Shown here: positions 1-9,322 of the stretch, one piece after another
How positions within the stretch are numbered: position 1 is the stretch's first letter
How the letters are laid out: each line of letters opens with the position of its first letter
Assembly (NCBI RefSeq): GCF_009905375.1
Contig: NC_133649.1
Location: 237,178,201-237,242,200, forward strand
Direction: 5' to 3'
DNA: 64,000 bases
DNA from: Apium graveolens
Taxonomy: Eukaryota; Streptophyta; Magnoliopsida; Apiales; Apiaceae
Translations under genes and position numbers: made by a program
The notes under the pieces: model-generated
The model's database searches: none
What the model saw: only the letters and a program-made list of their open reading frames with translations
Told to the model about the DNA's origin: nothing

Positions 1-1021
1 TATAATTTGATAATTAATAAGCAACTTATTTTCAAAGATTTATTTTTATATAATAAAATAAAAGTTCAAAAATTATAAAATTTATACCATAAAATAATTT
101 GGATTTTTAGAAATTTAATAAAATCACTTTCAAAATTTGTGAACAAAATATCTTTTAAAAGAAAATTTCTCCAAGGCTTAGAATATTCCTTATAAATCAA
201 GAATAAAGGAAATAAATAAACTTTTACTTTGAAAAATCATGAACTACACTTAAAAATTTTATAATGCAGAAATTCTCACCAACACAAATGCGCAATCATT
301 GAACATATTTACTTTCGACTTTAATATTATACCAAAACCACAAATAATATTACACAAAAATGCCGGTCGTAACAATTTACATTGGTTATCACATTGAATT
401 GTTTTAGAATTGACCAGATTCGTGGTCATAATAGGCCAATGCGTGCCTTGGATCCAGTATATAGAGCAAAGCTAGGAGCCTTGCTCGGGGTTAGTGCGTG
501 ACTGATCAACAACCTAACCTTTGTTTTTTTTAAAAAAATGAAAAGTGAATATCCAATTCTAATCATTGCTTATTCAGAAATTTGATTCTTCGGAATCATT
601 TCAATTGGTGATTGTTTAACCTCAATTTTTGCTATTATTACTTGTTGAGCTAGTAAGCTCACTCTTGCAAAAATTTTATATTTTCAACAGTTGAAAAGAA
701 AAGTGTTGGTAATGAGGATTCCCTGTCCAGTGTTCGAGCTAGGATTTCCGGTTAAATTGGATCGAGCTAGCAGGAGCTTATTATTATAAATGAGTTATGT
801 AAGATTGTAAGTACGATATCATTAGCCTTTGTAAGTTGAATTAGTCGGGATTTGGTACGATGTAATAAAATTTAAGATTGTGGCTTGTTTTCATACTTTA
901 ACCTGTTGCGATCCATGGTTGTGCAAAGAAGGGTCACTGCATATAATATTTTATACACAGGTTTATATATTGTGTGTGTAGTGAGCCTCAAACTTCTGAC
1001 CCGGGTTTGGAGGCCGTCACA
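1..1021 (+). repeat. 3' part of a Ty3/gypsy-type LTR
   Basis: The right edge carries the motif ACCCGGGTTTGGAGG followed by CCGTCACA, matching the PBS-proximal LTR end (CCGGATTTGGAGGG...) of the gypsy LTRs elsewhere in this window, so I read it as + oriented and ending at 1021. No PBS follows (the next bases are ATGTAAATAT), so this is a 3' LTR or solo LTR rather than a 5' LTR. The left end lies outside the window. No ORF of note. The family and exact boundary are inferred from the terminal motif only. Confidence 0.55.
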
Positions 1022-1900
1022 ATGTAAATATTAACAAGCTTCAATTTAAGAACATTCACATGCATACATAGCGAAATAAGTGTAGACTACATCTTGCAAT
1101 CAAAAGAAATTTCATTAATATATCAGAAGAGTATATTTCATGAAATTTATGGATTACATGCAAAAGAAATTACAAGATAGTCCTAGTCTAAGAAGATCCT
1201 CAACAGTCTTAGTTAAAGAACTAAGGTTGTTGATGTTTATTAGTTCCTCCTACTATTTATAAATAGCACAGCAAGATGGATGATCCGTTCTTGCTGAAGA
1301 AGAGCTTCTCGTTGTGCTTCTTCCAAGCGATCAAGATGGAGATGATAATCCATATCAAAGAACAGAAGATATGTCTGAATCTCCTGTGGAACCAAGTTCC
1401 ACACCTCATCGGGAATGGCAGTGATGTGCCATTCCTGTTGCCAGTCATCACAACTGAACTCGACGTTAAAGTTCTCAAAGTTCATGAACATGTTGAAAAG
1501 AACCATTTTTGTTTATGGACAAAAACAATATGAGAAATGACTGTGACGAAGGCAAATTGTGTATAGGCAAGAATGATTTGATGGAATGAGAATGATGGTT
1601 TAAATAACCAAGGGAATATCAAAGGACTAGAGGATTGATCAATTATTAAGTGTAGAGTTAACTTAATGATTTAACCAAAAGATGCCTTGTAAAGGCGTGT
1701 CTCCCTAGACTGATTTGTAATGATGATAATGAGATATTTATTCACACATGCACAATTAGGAAATAAAATTTACTTAATTTATCATGCATATAATAAAATT
1801 CCTCAAATATTCCTGGCTTAATATCGAAAACAACATTTAGGACATATCAGGATTTGATCAATATACATCAGGATTTAATCAAATATGAATTAAAAAGAAT
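1022..1900 (-). other. copia-1 region downstream of pol, mostly non-coding
   Basis: This stretch lies after the end of the RNase H reading frame (stop at 1901-1903 on the - strand) and before the gypsy LTR end at 1021. Apart from the 88-codon ORF at 1240-1506 I see nothing coding. Repeats of a CAGGATTTGATCAA-like motif (about 1847-1885) resemble motifs in the copia-1 5' LTR around 31925-31970, but no LTR copy with the expected left edge (TGTTGCCCAG) is present. Confidence 0.5.
1240..1506 (-). CDS. small hypothetical ORF downstream of copia-1 pol (88 aa)
   Basis: An ATG-started open frame of 88 codons in the same orientation as copia-1, about 400 bp after the end of pol. The product is acidic and aromatic in its first half (many F, N, D, W, E) and ends in a helix-prone stretch rich in L, E, Q and R (about residues 50-80) with a basic tail SRRN. 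There is no signal peptide or membrane segment and I recognise no domain. Some Sireviruses carry an extra ORF after pol, so it may be an element-encoded accessory ORF; it could also be a chance ORF. A shorter open frame on the other strand overlaps it and looks like its shadow. Confidence 0.35.
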   Translation of the reverse strand: MVLFNMFMNFENFNVEFSCDDWQQEWHITAIPDEVWNLVPQEIQTYLLFFDMDYHLHLDRLEEAQREALLQQERIIHLAVLFINSRRN

Positions 1901-4311
1901 TTATTTGTCCCAACTAACCATACCAAGTACAAGCTTTGTAAATGTTGCTTCAGGTAATGGCTTTGTGAAGATATCAACCATCTATTGATCAGTAGGAACA
2001 AAATGAAGCTCTATGGTTCCTTCCATGACATGCTCTCTTATAATGTGATATCTGATACTGATATGTTTGGTAAGAGAGTGTTGCACTGGATTTCCTGTCA
2101 TGGCAATAGCACTTTGATTATCAAAATAAATAGGAATTTTTGAAAATGATAATCCATAGTCCATGAGCTAATTTCTCATCCATAACAACTGAGCACAACA
2201 ACTCCCAGCTGTAATATATTCAGCCTCAATAGTTGAAGTAGAAATAGATTTCTGCTTCTTGCTGAACCATTAGACTAATATGCCTCCCAAAAACTGACAG
2301 CTTCCTGATGTACTCTTCCTGTCTATTTGGCATCCGGCAAAATCAGCATCTGAATAACCACATAATGCAAAATCAGCTTCCCTTGCATACCAGAGTCCAA
2401 GTGAAATAGTACCCTTGAGGTATCTGAAAATTTCTCTTTACTGTAATTAGATGTGGCTCCCTTGGATTTGCCTAAAATCTTGCACACAAACAAGTGGCAA
2501 ACATAATGTTTGGCCTACTAGCAGTTAGGTATAAAAGAGAATCAATCATACCTCTGTAGCTTGTGACATCAATTGTTGTACCTTCATGAGGATCAAGTTT
2601 TGTAGCAGTTGCCATAGGAGTACTTGCAGTTGCACTTTCTTGCATATTAAACCTCTTCAGTAGATTCTTTGTGTACTTGGACTGATTAATATAGATTTCA
2701 TTATCAGTCTGTTTAATTTGCAAGCCTAGGAAATAGCTCATCTCTCCCATCATACTTATTTGATATCTTGATTGCATCAACTTTGAAAACTTATCACACA
2801 GTGTTTATTTAGTTGATCCAAAAATGATATCATCCATATAAATTTGAACTAAAAGCAAATATTTACCTTTATTCAGATAAAATAAGGTTTTATCTATTGT
2901 ACCTCTTTTGAATATACTTTCAAGTAGAAATTGAGCAAGGGTTTCATACCATACTCTAGGTGCTTGCTTCAGTCCATAGAGTGTTTTATCAAGTCTGTAA
3001 ACATAGTCAGGATGTTTAGGATCCACAAATCCTGGTGGCTATTCAACATAGACTTCCTCTTCAAGTTCTCCATTGAGAAATGCACTCGGGACATCCATCT
3101 GGAAGACTTTAAACTTCTTGTGAGCAACATATGCCAAGAAGATTCTGATTGCTTCCAGCTTAATAACAGGAGCAAATGTCTCATCATAGTCAATACCTTC
3201 CTGTTGGGAATAACCTTTAGCCACCAATCTTGCCTGTTTCTGATGATTGTTCCATCAGAATCAGTCTTATTTCTAAAGACGTACTTTGTGCCTACAATTG
3301 ACCTGTTCTTAGGTCTAGGCACCAGCTTCCACACTTCATTTCTTTCGAACTCATTCAATTCTTCTTGCATAGCCATGACCCAATCTGCATCCTTGAGTGC
3401 ATCTTATACTTTCTTTGGCTCTTCTTTTCAAAGTAGATTGTGATATAAACATTCATTATGAGTTGCACTTCTTGTCTTTACACCATCATCAGGATTTCCA
3501 ATGATCAGATCAAGTGTATGATCTGTAGTCCATTTTCTAGCACTGAGAAGTGTCCTTCTAGAGCTAGATGCTCCCTCTGAATTATATGCCTCATCAAATA
3601 CACTTGAGGCTCCCCCTGAATCTGTTATGTTATCTCCTGATGAAATATTAGGACTTGACTCATGTTCATCTGATGTTGAATCAGCATTGGATTCTGAGAG
3701 ATTATATTGAGAACAACCTGGAGATGATTCTTCAGAGTTAGTACCATCAGCTGACCCTTGTTGTTGCTCCCCCTCAACATGTGCAGGTTCATTAGTACAA
3801 TAATTATCTTCAGAATCTGAAGGAGTGTCAGGATTTGGATCATCAGGATTTGATAGTTCATTAGAGTTTGATCCAGATTCCAATAATGCATTTTCATTTG
3901 CAAAGATTAGACTTTCATGAGCGTCTTCTTCAAAATTAGGAATCTTCTTATCATCAAAAGATACATTTATGGAGACAACTACCGTGTTTGTTGTCAGATT
4001 GAAAACTCTGTATACATGAAGATGTTTGAGACTGGGTTTCTTTTCTTTCAACATTTGATAAAGAGTAACATCGTGTTTGTTTATCAGAATGATATTATGA
4101 GTATAACATGATGTGTTTACTGCTTCAGCCCAAAAGTAAGTGGGTAGTTTTGCTTCTTCTAGCATAGTTCTGCCAGCTTCAATCAAAGTTCTGTTCTTCC
4201 TCTCAACAACACCATTTTGTTGAGGTGTACCAGGAGCTGAAAATTGTTGTTTTATGCCTTTGTACTTGCAGAATTCCTCCATTTCTGAATTTTTGAATTC
4301 AGTGCCATTAT
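1901..4311 (-). pseudogene. copia-1 pol, 3' part: integrase C-terminal part, RT and RNase H (broken)
   Basis: Read from 4311 leftward: integrase core with the catalytic Glu in the block NGVVERKNRTLIEAGR (about 4220-4175), an acidic Ser/Asp/Glu-rich linker (about 3900-3540), then RT starting near 3376 (KLVPRPKNRSIVGTKYVFRN). RT continues in another frame from about 3227 with [20 protein letters not shown] and the YMDD catalytic motif near 2828-2840, and RNase H ends at 1901-1903 after the ADIFTKPLPEATF-type tail. Damage: an in-frame deletion in the integrase tail (residues usually found between KHLHVY and VFNLTTN are missing), a frameshift near 3227, and stops at 3428, 3039, 2805, 2472 and 1982. 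The stops at 3039 and 2472 look like CAG to TAG. It cannot encode a working enzyme. Confidence 0.85.
4307..4311. repeat. target-site duplication ATTAT, left copy
   Basis: ATTAT immediately before the LTR start TGTAACGG; the identical 5 bp follow the LTR end at 28375-28379. Five bp is the usual duplication size for LTR-retrotransposon integration. Confidence 0.92.
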
Positions 4312-4902
4312 TGTAACGGCCGAGAAATTACGTTTGTATTATATTATAATAATGATAAATTATGTGTATCATTATGTGATTAAATGTGTTAAGTCATTAA
4401 ACCCTAACTGCTATGTGTTATGTGTTGGCTGTTTTGATCCAAACGTGTTTTGGATATTTATTGAGCGTTTTATCGTCCGTTATATATTTTATATCAAAAC
4501 CCGTACAGCTCAAAACTATGTTTTAAAAGCCTGTATTTCAAACAAAATCATTGGCCCTATTTTATTAAAAATGCCCTATACCATATCGCTATTCTGAACC
4601 CCTAGACGTTTTACAAATTGACCTTTTTCGCGAAAAACGACTTTTCCGGACCCCTTCGGGTACCAAAAACCCCACAAAAATTACATTTTTATTTTTATAT
4701 GATCATGAAATTATCATATATAATTTTTCTTTGTATTTTTGTAATATTCACAATTTTTGGGAATTTTAGCATTTATTTTGTATTTATTGGATATTTAAAA
4801 ATTAAATATTAATACCCAAAAATTATAAAAATTGGGGCCAAATATTTTTATTAGGAGTGTAATTAGACCCTTAATTTTACTTAGGGGTATTATTTTCATA
4901 AA

Positions 4903-4910
4903 TATAAATA
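4903..4910 (+). promoter_or_regulatory. candidate TATA box of the gypsy LTR
   Basis: TATAAATA about 590 bp into LTR1, repeated at 14509-14516 (LTR2) and, reversed, at 16831-16838 (LTR3 part). Only AT-rich DNA precedes it and a GC-richer, leader-like stretch follows, as expected at a U3/R border. If right, U3 is about 0.6 kb and R-U5 about 3 kb. Confidence 0.45.
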
Positions 4911-4983
4911 ACTGAATTACTATTAATTAAATCAGTTAATTATAATTAAAAATCAGAAAATAAAAAGAAAAAGAAAAAGGGAA

Positions 4984-4998
4984 TTAGGGTTAGGGTTT
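4984..4998 (+). promoter_or_regulatory. telomere-like (telo-box) motif in LTR1
   Basis: TTAGGGTTAGGGTTT, two imperfect plant telomere units, about 75 bp after the TATA-like box. Exact copies sit at 14590-14604 and, reversed, at 16749-16763. Telo-boxes (AAACCCTAA) are known near transcription starts of plant genes; a role here is inference. Confidence 0.45.
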
Positions 4999-5816
4999 GT
5001 GAAGAACAGAGCAGGAGGATCAAAGGCGATTTTGATCGTGATTCCGGAGTCCAAATCGAGCGTGTGAGTATTCGTTTTGAAGCTTATGATCTCTAGTTTT
5101 CAATTATGTAATTGTTTTTCGTGTTTGATTGATCGAATAGAAATTTATATTTTCGGGTTTAATTTCTTGAATTCGGGTTTGATTTTCTGTGTGTTGTTTG
5201 ATGTTGTTGTTAATGGAGTAGTGTAGATCGTTGTTTTGCGAGTCGAACGGTACCGGTTTTATGGTGTTTGGTTTCGATTTCGTGTTCGTCGGAAAAACGG
5301 CGACGCCACCGTTGTTCTTCATCTCCGGCGGTGTTCAACGAGGAAGAAGGACAGGGAAAGACCAGGGAACAGAAGGGGAGCGTCGTTGTGTTGCTGTGCT
5401 TCGAGAACGAGCATGGAATCATGTGATTGTTCTTCGTTTTGGTCGCCGGATTCTCGCCGGGAATCGTTGCCGGCGTCGGAGTTGCTGGGCAGCTCGGGTT
5501 GTTCTTTGTGACCCGATAACCCGAGGTCGACCCGGTTTGCAACCCGAAAACGACCCGGGATTTGATCCTAAATACCCCACCCCTGTTTCTGTTTTTGTGT
5601 TTTTGATTAAAATTAATTAATTATTTATATTTTAGTAATTAAAATCAGTTTTTAATAATTCTAAAAATTAATTAAAAATTAGTTTTAAATTCTGAAAAAT
5701 AGTATTATTAATTCTAAATTATTTTATTAAATTATAAATTCGAATTTAATTATTTAATTAATTATTTAATTAATTATTTAATTATTTATTAATTATCTAA
5801 TTAATTAATAATTGGG

Positions 5817-6366
5817 TAATTAATTAATAATTAGGTAATTAATTAATATTAATTAATAGATAAGAATTAGAAATAATTAAGTAATGTGATTAATAATCTA
5901 ATAATTAGTTAATAATGCGAATAGTGATTCGATAATTAGAATTATTATTCGAGCGTTAGTTATTCGAATAATATTGCGGTAATTATTCGTATCGTATAAT
6001 TAGATATCAGTAACTAATTGATTAGCGAATCGTATGAGTTTCAATAATAATATATTAGTTCGATAATTATGCGAGAATTGCGAGTAGCTCGTAGTTATAC
6101 GAGTGATTAATCGTTAAGTTAGTTTATAATTCGAGTAATTCGTAGTTATTCGATAAATAGCGTATCAGTTAATTGAATCGATTGATTATTTGTAAATAAT
6201 CGATCTGATCGAATAAGTAATAGTAATTTGTAATAAATAGTAATAATTCCTAATAATTAGGGATTAATAATTTTTTAAATACAATAATTATTAATTAATT
6301 GCTTAAAATATAATTAAGGATTGTTTAATTATAATTAATTAATTATAATTAATTATTAATTAATTA
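5817..6366. repeat. AT-rich LTR tract bounded by a 17-bp inverted repeat
   Basis: TAATTAATTAATAATTA at 5817-5833 and its exact reverse complement at 6350-6366, about 516 bp apart, with many TAATTAATT blocks between. The same motif forms the right-hand inversion junction at 24483-24499 and 26359-26375. Confidence 0.8.
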
Positions 6367-7945
6367 AATCTTGTTTAATTCATAATAATTCAACCGTTAG
6401 TCCGATTTGAGCGAAACGAAGACCCCTAGACTCAGAAAAATGAGACGAATCCAATAAAAATAGTTATAAGTTGTAATTTATTCCGGAAGAGAGTGGTTTG
6501 GTAATAATTAATAGTTCGTAGGTCCTAATAGGGATATAATTGAGTCGAATAAATCTCTAAAAATTATAATAAAATCAAATAAGACTAGTAATGCAGGTAT
6601 GAGTCTAGAATCGATTCTAAAAATAATTATAAGTCTAGAAATTGATTATGTGCTTTATGTGCTACGTGCTTTACGTGATTATGTGAATATATGTGCTGTA
6701 TAAATGTATGTGTATATATGCGAGTCAGATAGAAACGCATGGGTAGACTGATAAGGTTGCGTGATATCAATTCAAGATACACGTATATAGTAAGTTATCT
6801 AAACGACTATCTTTCCATGATTGGTTCAGTGTTAGCAATGCAGAGCAAGCTAGGGACAGAAGGCGGTGAGTTAAACCAGGTTAAGAACGCGCAAGGCAAG
6901 TTTTTCCCCTATTCTAAATTCAGAATAGTGAATTATATTTCCTTTTTATCATATCAGTTACCTTTGATAATCATTGTTCATATACACTGTTACCCATTTA
7001 TTAATGCTTGTTTCAATTTCATTTCGATTCTTGATTTCCCCCAATTTATTGAATTCTTTATTCTCATTTCAATCTTTTTTTACCCTTGTTACATATACTC
7101 TGGTATATCCTGCTGTTGGGATATATCAAAAGCATTCTGATTGTTCCGGATGCTAAGCCTTGGACTGGATGGTTACTATACTGGCTGGGTTTTACCTAGA
7201 CAATTATTTAATAGGCCATAGTTGCCTGAGTACTCTTTATGTTGGTTGGGTCTATGCAGTTGGGTATAGATCCGCACTATATCCTGACTGATCAGCGGGT
7301 TATAGTACATATGTTGGTTCTTGTTTCCAGTCTTGTTCATTTGGTACTCGCCAGCATTGGAAAATTACTATCCTATACATATTCAGATGGTTGTTCCAAC
7401 CAGCAGCTTATTGGTTCACTTATTTCTCTTTCTTTATATTATATATCTTGTTGCAGGCTTGTTGAGCAATTTTGGCTCATCCCCCTTTTATTGTTATTCC
7501 TATTGTTTTACAGTTAAGGTAGAGAATGAAACCCATCAGGACCCGCATAGTCAAGAAGCGAGTCAAGCAGCGGGACCCTCTTATACCAAGAGTGTTCCTT
7601 CCTATTCCCGAAGAGAGCTTTGAATTGCCAGATCAGGTGTAGCAGGATTAGTAGTAATGTTGGGTTGAATAGAAGTCTTGTGTAGTTTGAATAAAAGTTG
7701 TGTGGTGAGATTGTAGATAGAATAAAGTTTTGTAACAAAGAGAGTTCTTGAGACAGGTTCTATTTATTTGGGTTTGTAATAAAGTGTAGTATGTGGTTCT
7801 TGTTTTCAACTCAGACCTTAAGAGATCCTGAGTAGTGATAGTTCGGGGTAATTATTATATTTATATTCCGCCTGTGCAGGTTTAGTTGGTAATTGTTGTT
7901 AATAATGCCCCAAATCTATACCCCGGATTTGGAGGGTGTTATAGT

Positions 7946-7962
7946 TGGCATCAGAGCTTAGG
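7946..7962 (+). other. primer-binding site of gypsy element A
   Basis: TGGCATCAGAGCTTAGG begins two bases after the LTR end. It matches the tRNA-iMet complement TGGTATCAGAGC with one change (T to C). It would prime minus-strand DNA synthesis. Confidence 0.85.
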
Positions 7963-8122
7963 TTTGACCTTTGAAAACAAGAACGTTAGGGCTAAGATAA
8001 GATAGGAAAATGAGATAGGATAAAAGTAAGAGTGTTAGGATTGTCTGTTTATGTGATTAGAAGTTATGAGTTTTTGGATTGTGATTTGATTGTTTTTGTG
8101 TTATTATTTTTATGTATATTAG

Positions 8123-8824
8123 ATGGCTTCTTTATCATCATCTACGGAGAGGACCGAGACAGATCCAGTGGTTGCACCGGTATTAGCTCCAGTGTCAGAG
8201 CAGATCTTACCCCCATTGCCACCACTTCCACCATTGCCACCTGAACCAGCACCAGAGATACCACTTCCCCCAGAGTGGGAGGATTTAGAGCCTCAGATTC
8301 CTATGCCACCAGTTGAGATTCCAGAGATGCCACAGGTGGAGCCAGAGGCAGAGCCACCAGTGTATGCACCTATGGAGCAGCCTGTCTTATTCCCTGCCTC
8401 ATTAGCCATTTATGCACCTATTCCTGGAGTTTATCAGTTTCCTCAGCCAGAGTTTATGGATGAGATAGTGGTAGATGGACCATTACCTTCCCGAGGTTCT
8501 AGCACGGATCTTCGTGAGCATCATACAGTGACTTATCAGCGCTTTCAGGCGGAGAGAGAGGAGAGGATTCGATGGCAGAACCAGTGCAGAGAGATACTTG
8601 GATTGTATGAGACGCAGGCAGATGGTCCTGTGAGAGCATTACGACCAGATTATATACTGAGAGAGAGGCTATATCAGATTCACCGGATTAGTTCTCAGCA
8701 GCTTATGGATTTGAGACAGCAGGATCTTAGTGCGGAGACAGCATATCGTAGAGCATTGGGACTTACCGAGGCAGTGCTAGAGGCATTGCAGGAGGAGTTG
8801 AGCCACGTGCCACCAGGATTTTGA
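8123..8824 (+). CDS. extra ORF upstream of gag in gypsy element A (233 aa, proline-rich)
   Basis: ATG-started, uninterrupted frame between the PBS and gag. Residues 1-110 are rich in Pro and acidic residues with short PLPPLPP-type runs and PxxP spacing. Residues about 125-230 change to a helix-prone stretch rich in Q, R, E and L (YQRFQAEREERIRWQNQC and onward), likely coiled coil or helical bundle. There is no Cys cluster, protease motif, signal peptide or membrane segment, and I recognise no family. It stays open although gag-pol downstream has four stops. A diverged and deleted copy sits at the same place in internal region B (22409-22786), so it belongs to the element family rather than being a chance ORF. 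It is in the same frame as gag but ends at TGA 8822-8824, 498 bp before the gag ATG. Codon use and composition differ from the AT-rich DNA around it. Confidence 0.65.
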   Translation: MASLSSSTERTETDPVVAPVLAPVSEQILPPLPPLPPLPPEPAPEIPLPPEWEDLEPQIPMPPVEIPEMPQVEPEAEPPVYAPMEQPVLFPASLAIYAPIPGVYQFPQPEFMDEIVVDGPLPSRGSSTDLREHHTVTYQRFQAEREERIRWQNQCREILGLYETQADGPVRALRPDYILRERLYQIHRISSQQLMDLRQQDLSAETAYRRALGLTEAVLEALQEELSHVPPGF

Positions 8825-9322
8825 GACTAGCAGATCGAGGAGTATTGTATCATGTACATTTTGTAGATAGAGGCAGCATAGTATTGTATGACTAGTTTGT
8901 ATGAGTATAGCTACTGACTTTGACTGATAATAGCAGTAGTACGACTGTTATATCATAGGTTTTTGTATCAAGCACTGACACCTGCAGCTGGTGTTCTACC
9001 TATATATATATGAGATGGTCTTTTGCACATTTTCTTTATTTTATTTCCAGTTATTTAAGCATTTACATTTATTTCATTACCATTGCATATTTACAAATGT
9101 TGTTTTATTTATGATCATGTTGTGCCCTTATGTTTTCAACAAAAAATAAAATAAAATAAAATAAAATAAAATTTTAAAGCATTAAAAATAATTTATTTAC
9201 ACATCATACTATTTTATTTATTTAGCTATTTAATAAGCTGTTTTATTTTCCCAAATCAACTGTTTTAATACCTGTTTAATTTACTGTTATTAAAGAAGAC
9301 CCATTGTTTATTTACCAGAAAG
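8825..9322 (+). other. T/A-rich spacer between the extra ORF and gag; possible intron
   Basis: No coding potential. It is T- and A-rich with an (AATAA)n-like run at about 9146-9170. It ends TTGTTTATTTACCAG just before AAAGATGGCACC, which has the look of a plant 3' splice site 4 bases upstream of the gag start codon. Confidence 0.35.

Larger units (their letters stand above)
4312..7943 (+). repeat. LTR1: 5' LTR of gypsy element A (3632 bp)
   Basis: Starts TGTAACGGCC and ends ...GGATTTGGAGGGTGTTATA directly before a PBS at 7946. The second LTR at 13918 repeats it with few differences. It holds a TATA-like box (4903-4910), a telomere-like motif (4984-4998), a GC-richer stretch (about 5230-5570), and a very AT-rich tract (about 5620-6370) with a 17-bp inverted repeat (5817-5833 and 6350-6366). 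Open frames within it (for example 5231-5620, 6739-7140 and 7239-7517) are interchangeable between strands and frames and show no domain, so I do not call them genes. Confidence 0.9.

Noticed and set aside
5231..5620. GC-richer frames in the LTR (also 14837-15211 and 16140-16518) that could be a captured gene exon
   Set aside because: The same DNA is open in three or more frames on both strands and reads as low-complexity Arg/Ser/Gly; no recognisable protein.
6739..7623. Open frames inside the gypsy LTR that recur at 17648-18126, 23114-24110, 24989-25797 and 27170-28054
   Set aside because: They recur only because the LTR recurs. Overlapping frames on both strands are equally open and none shows a domain or consistent start.
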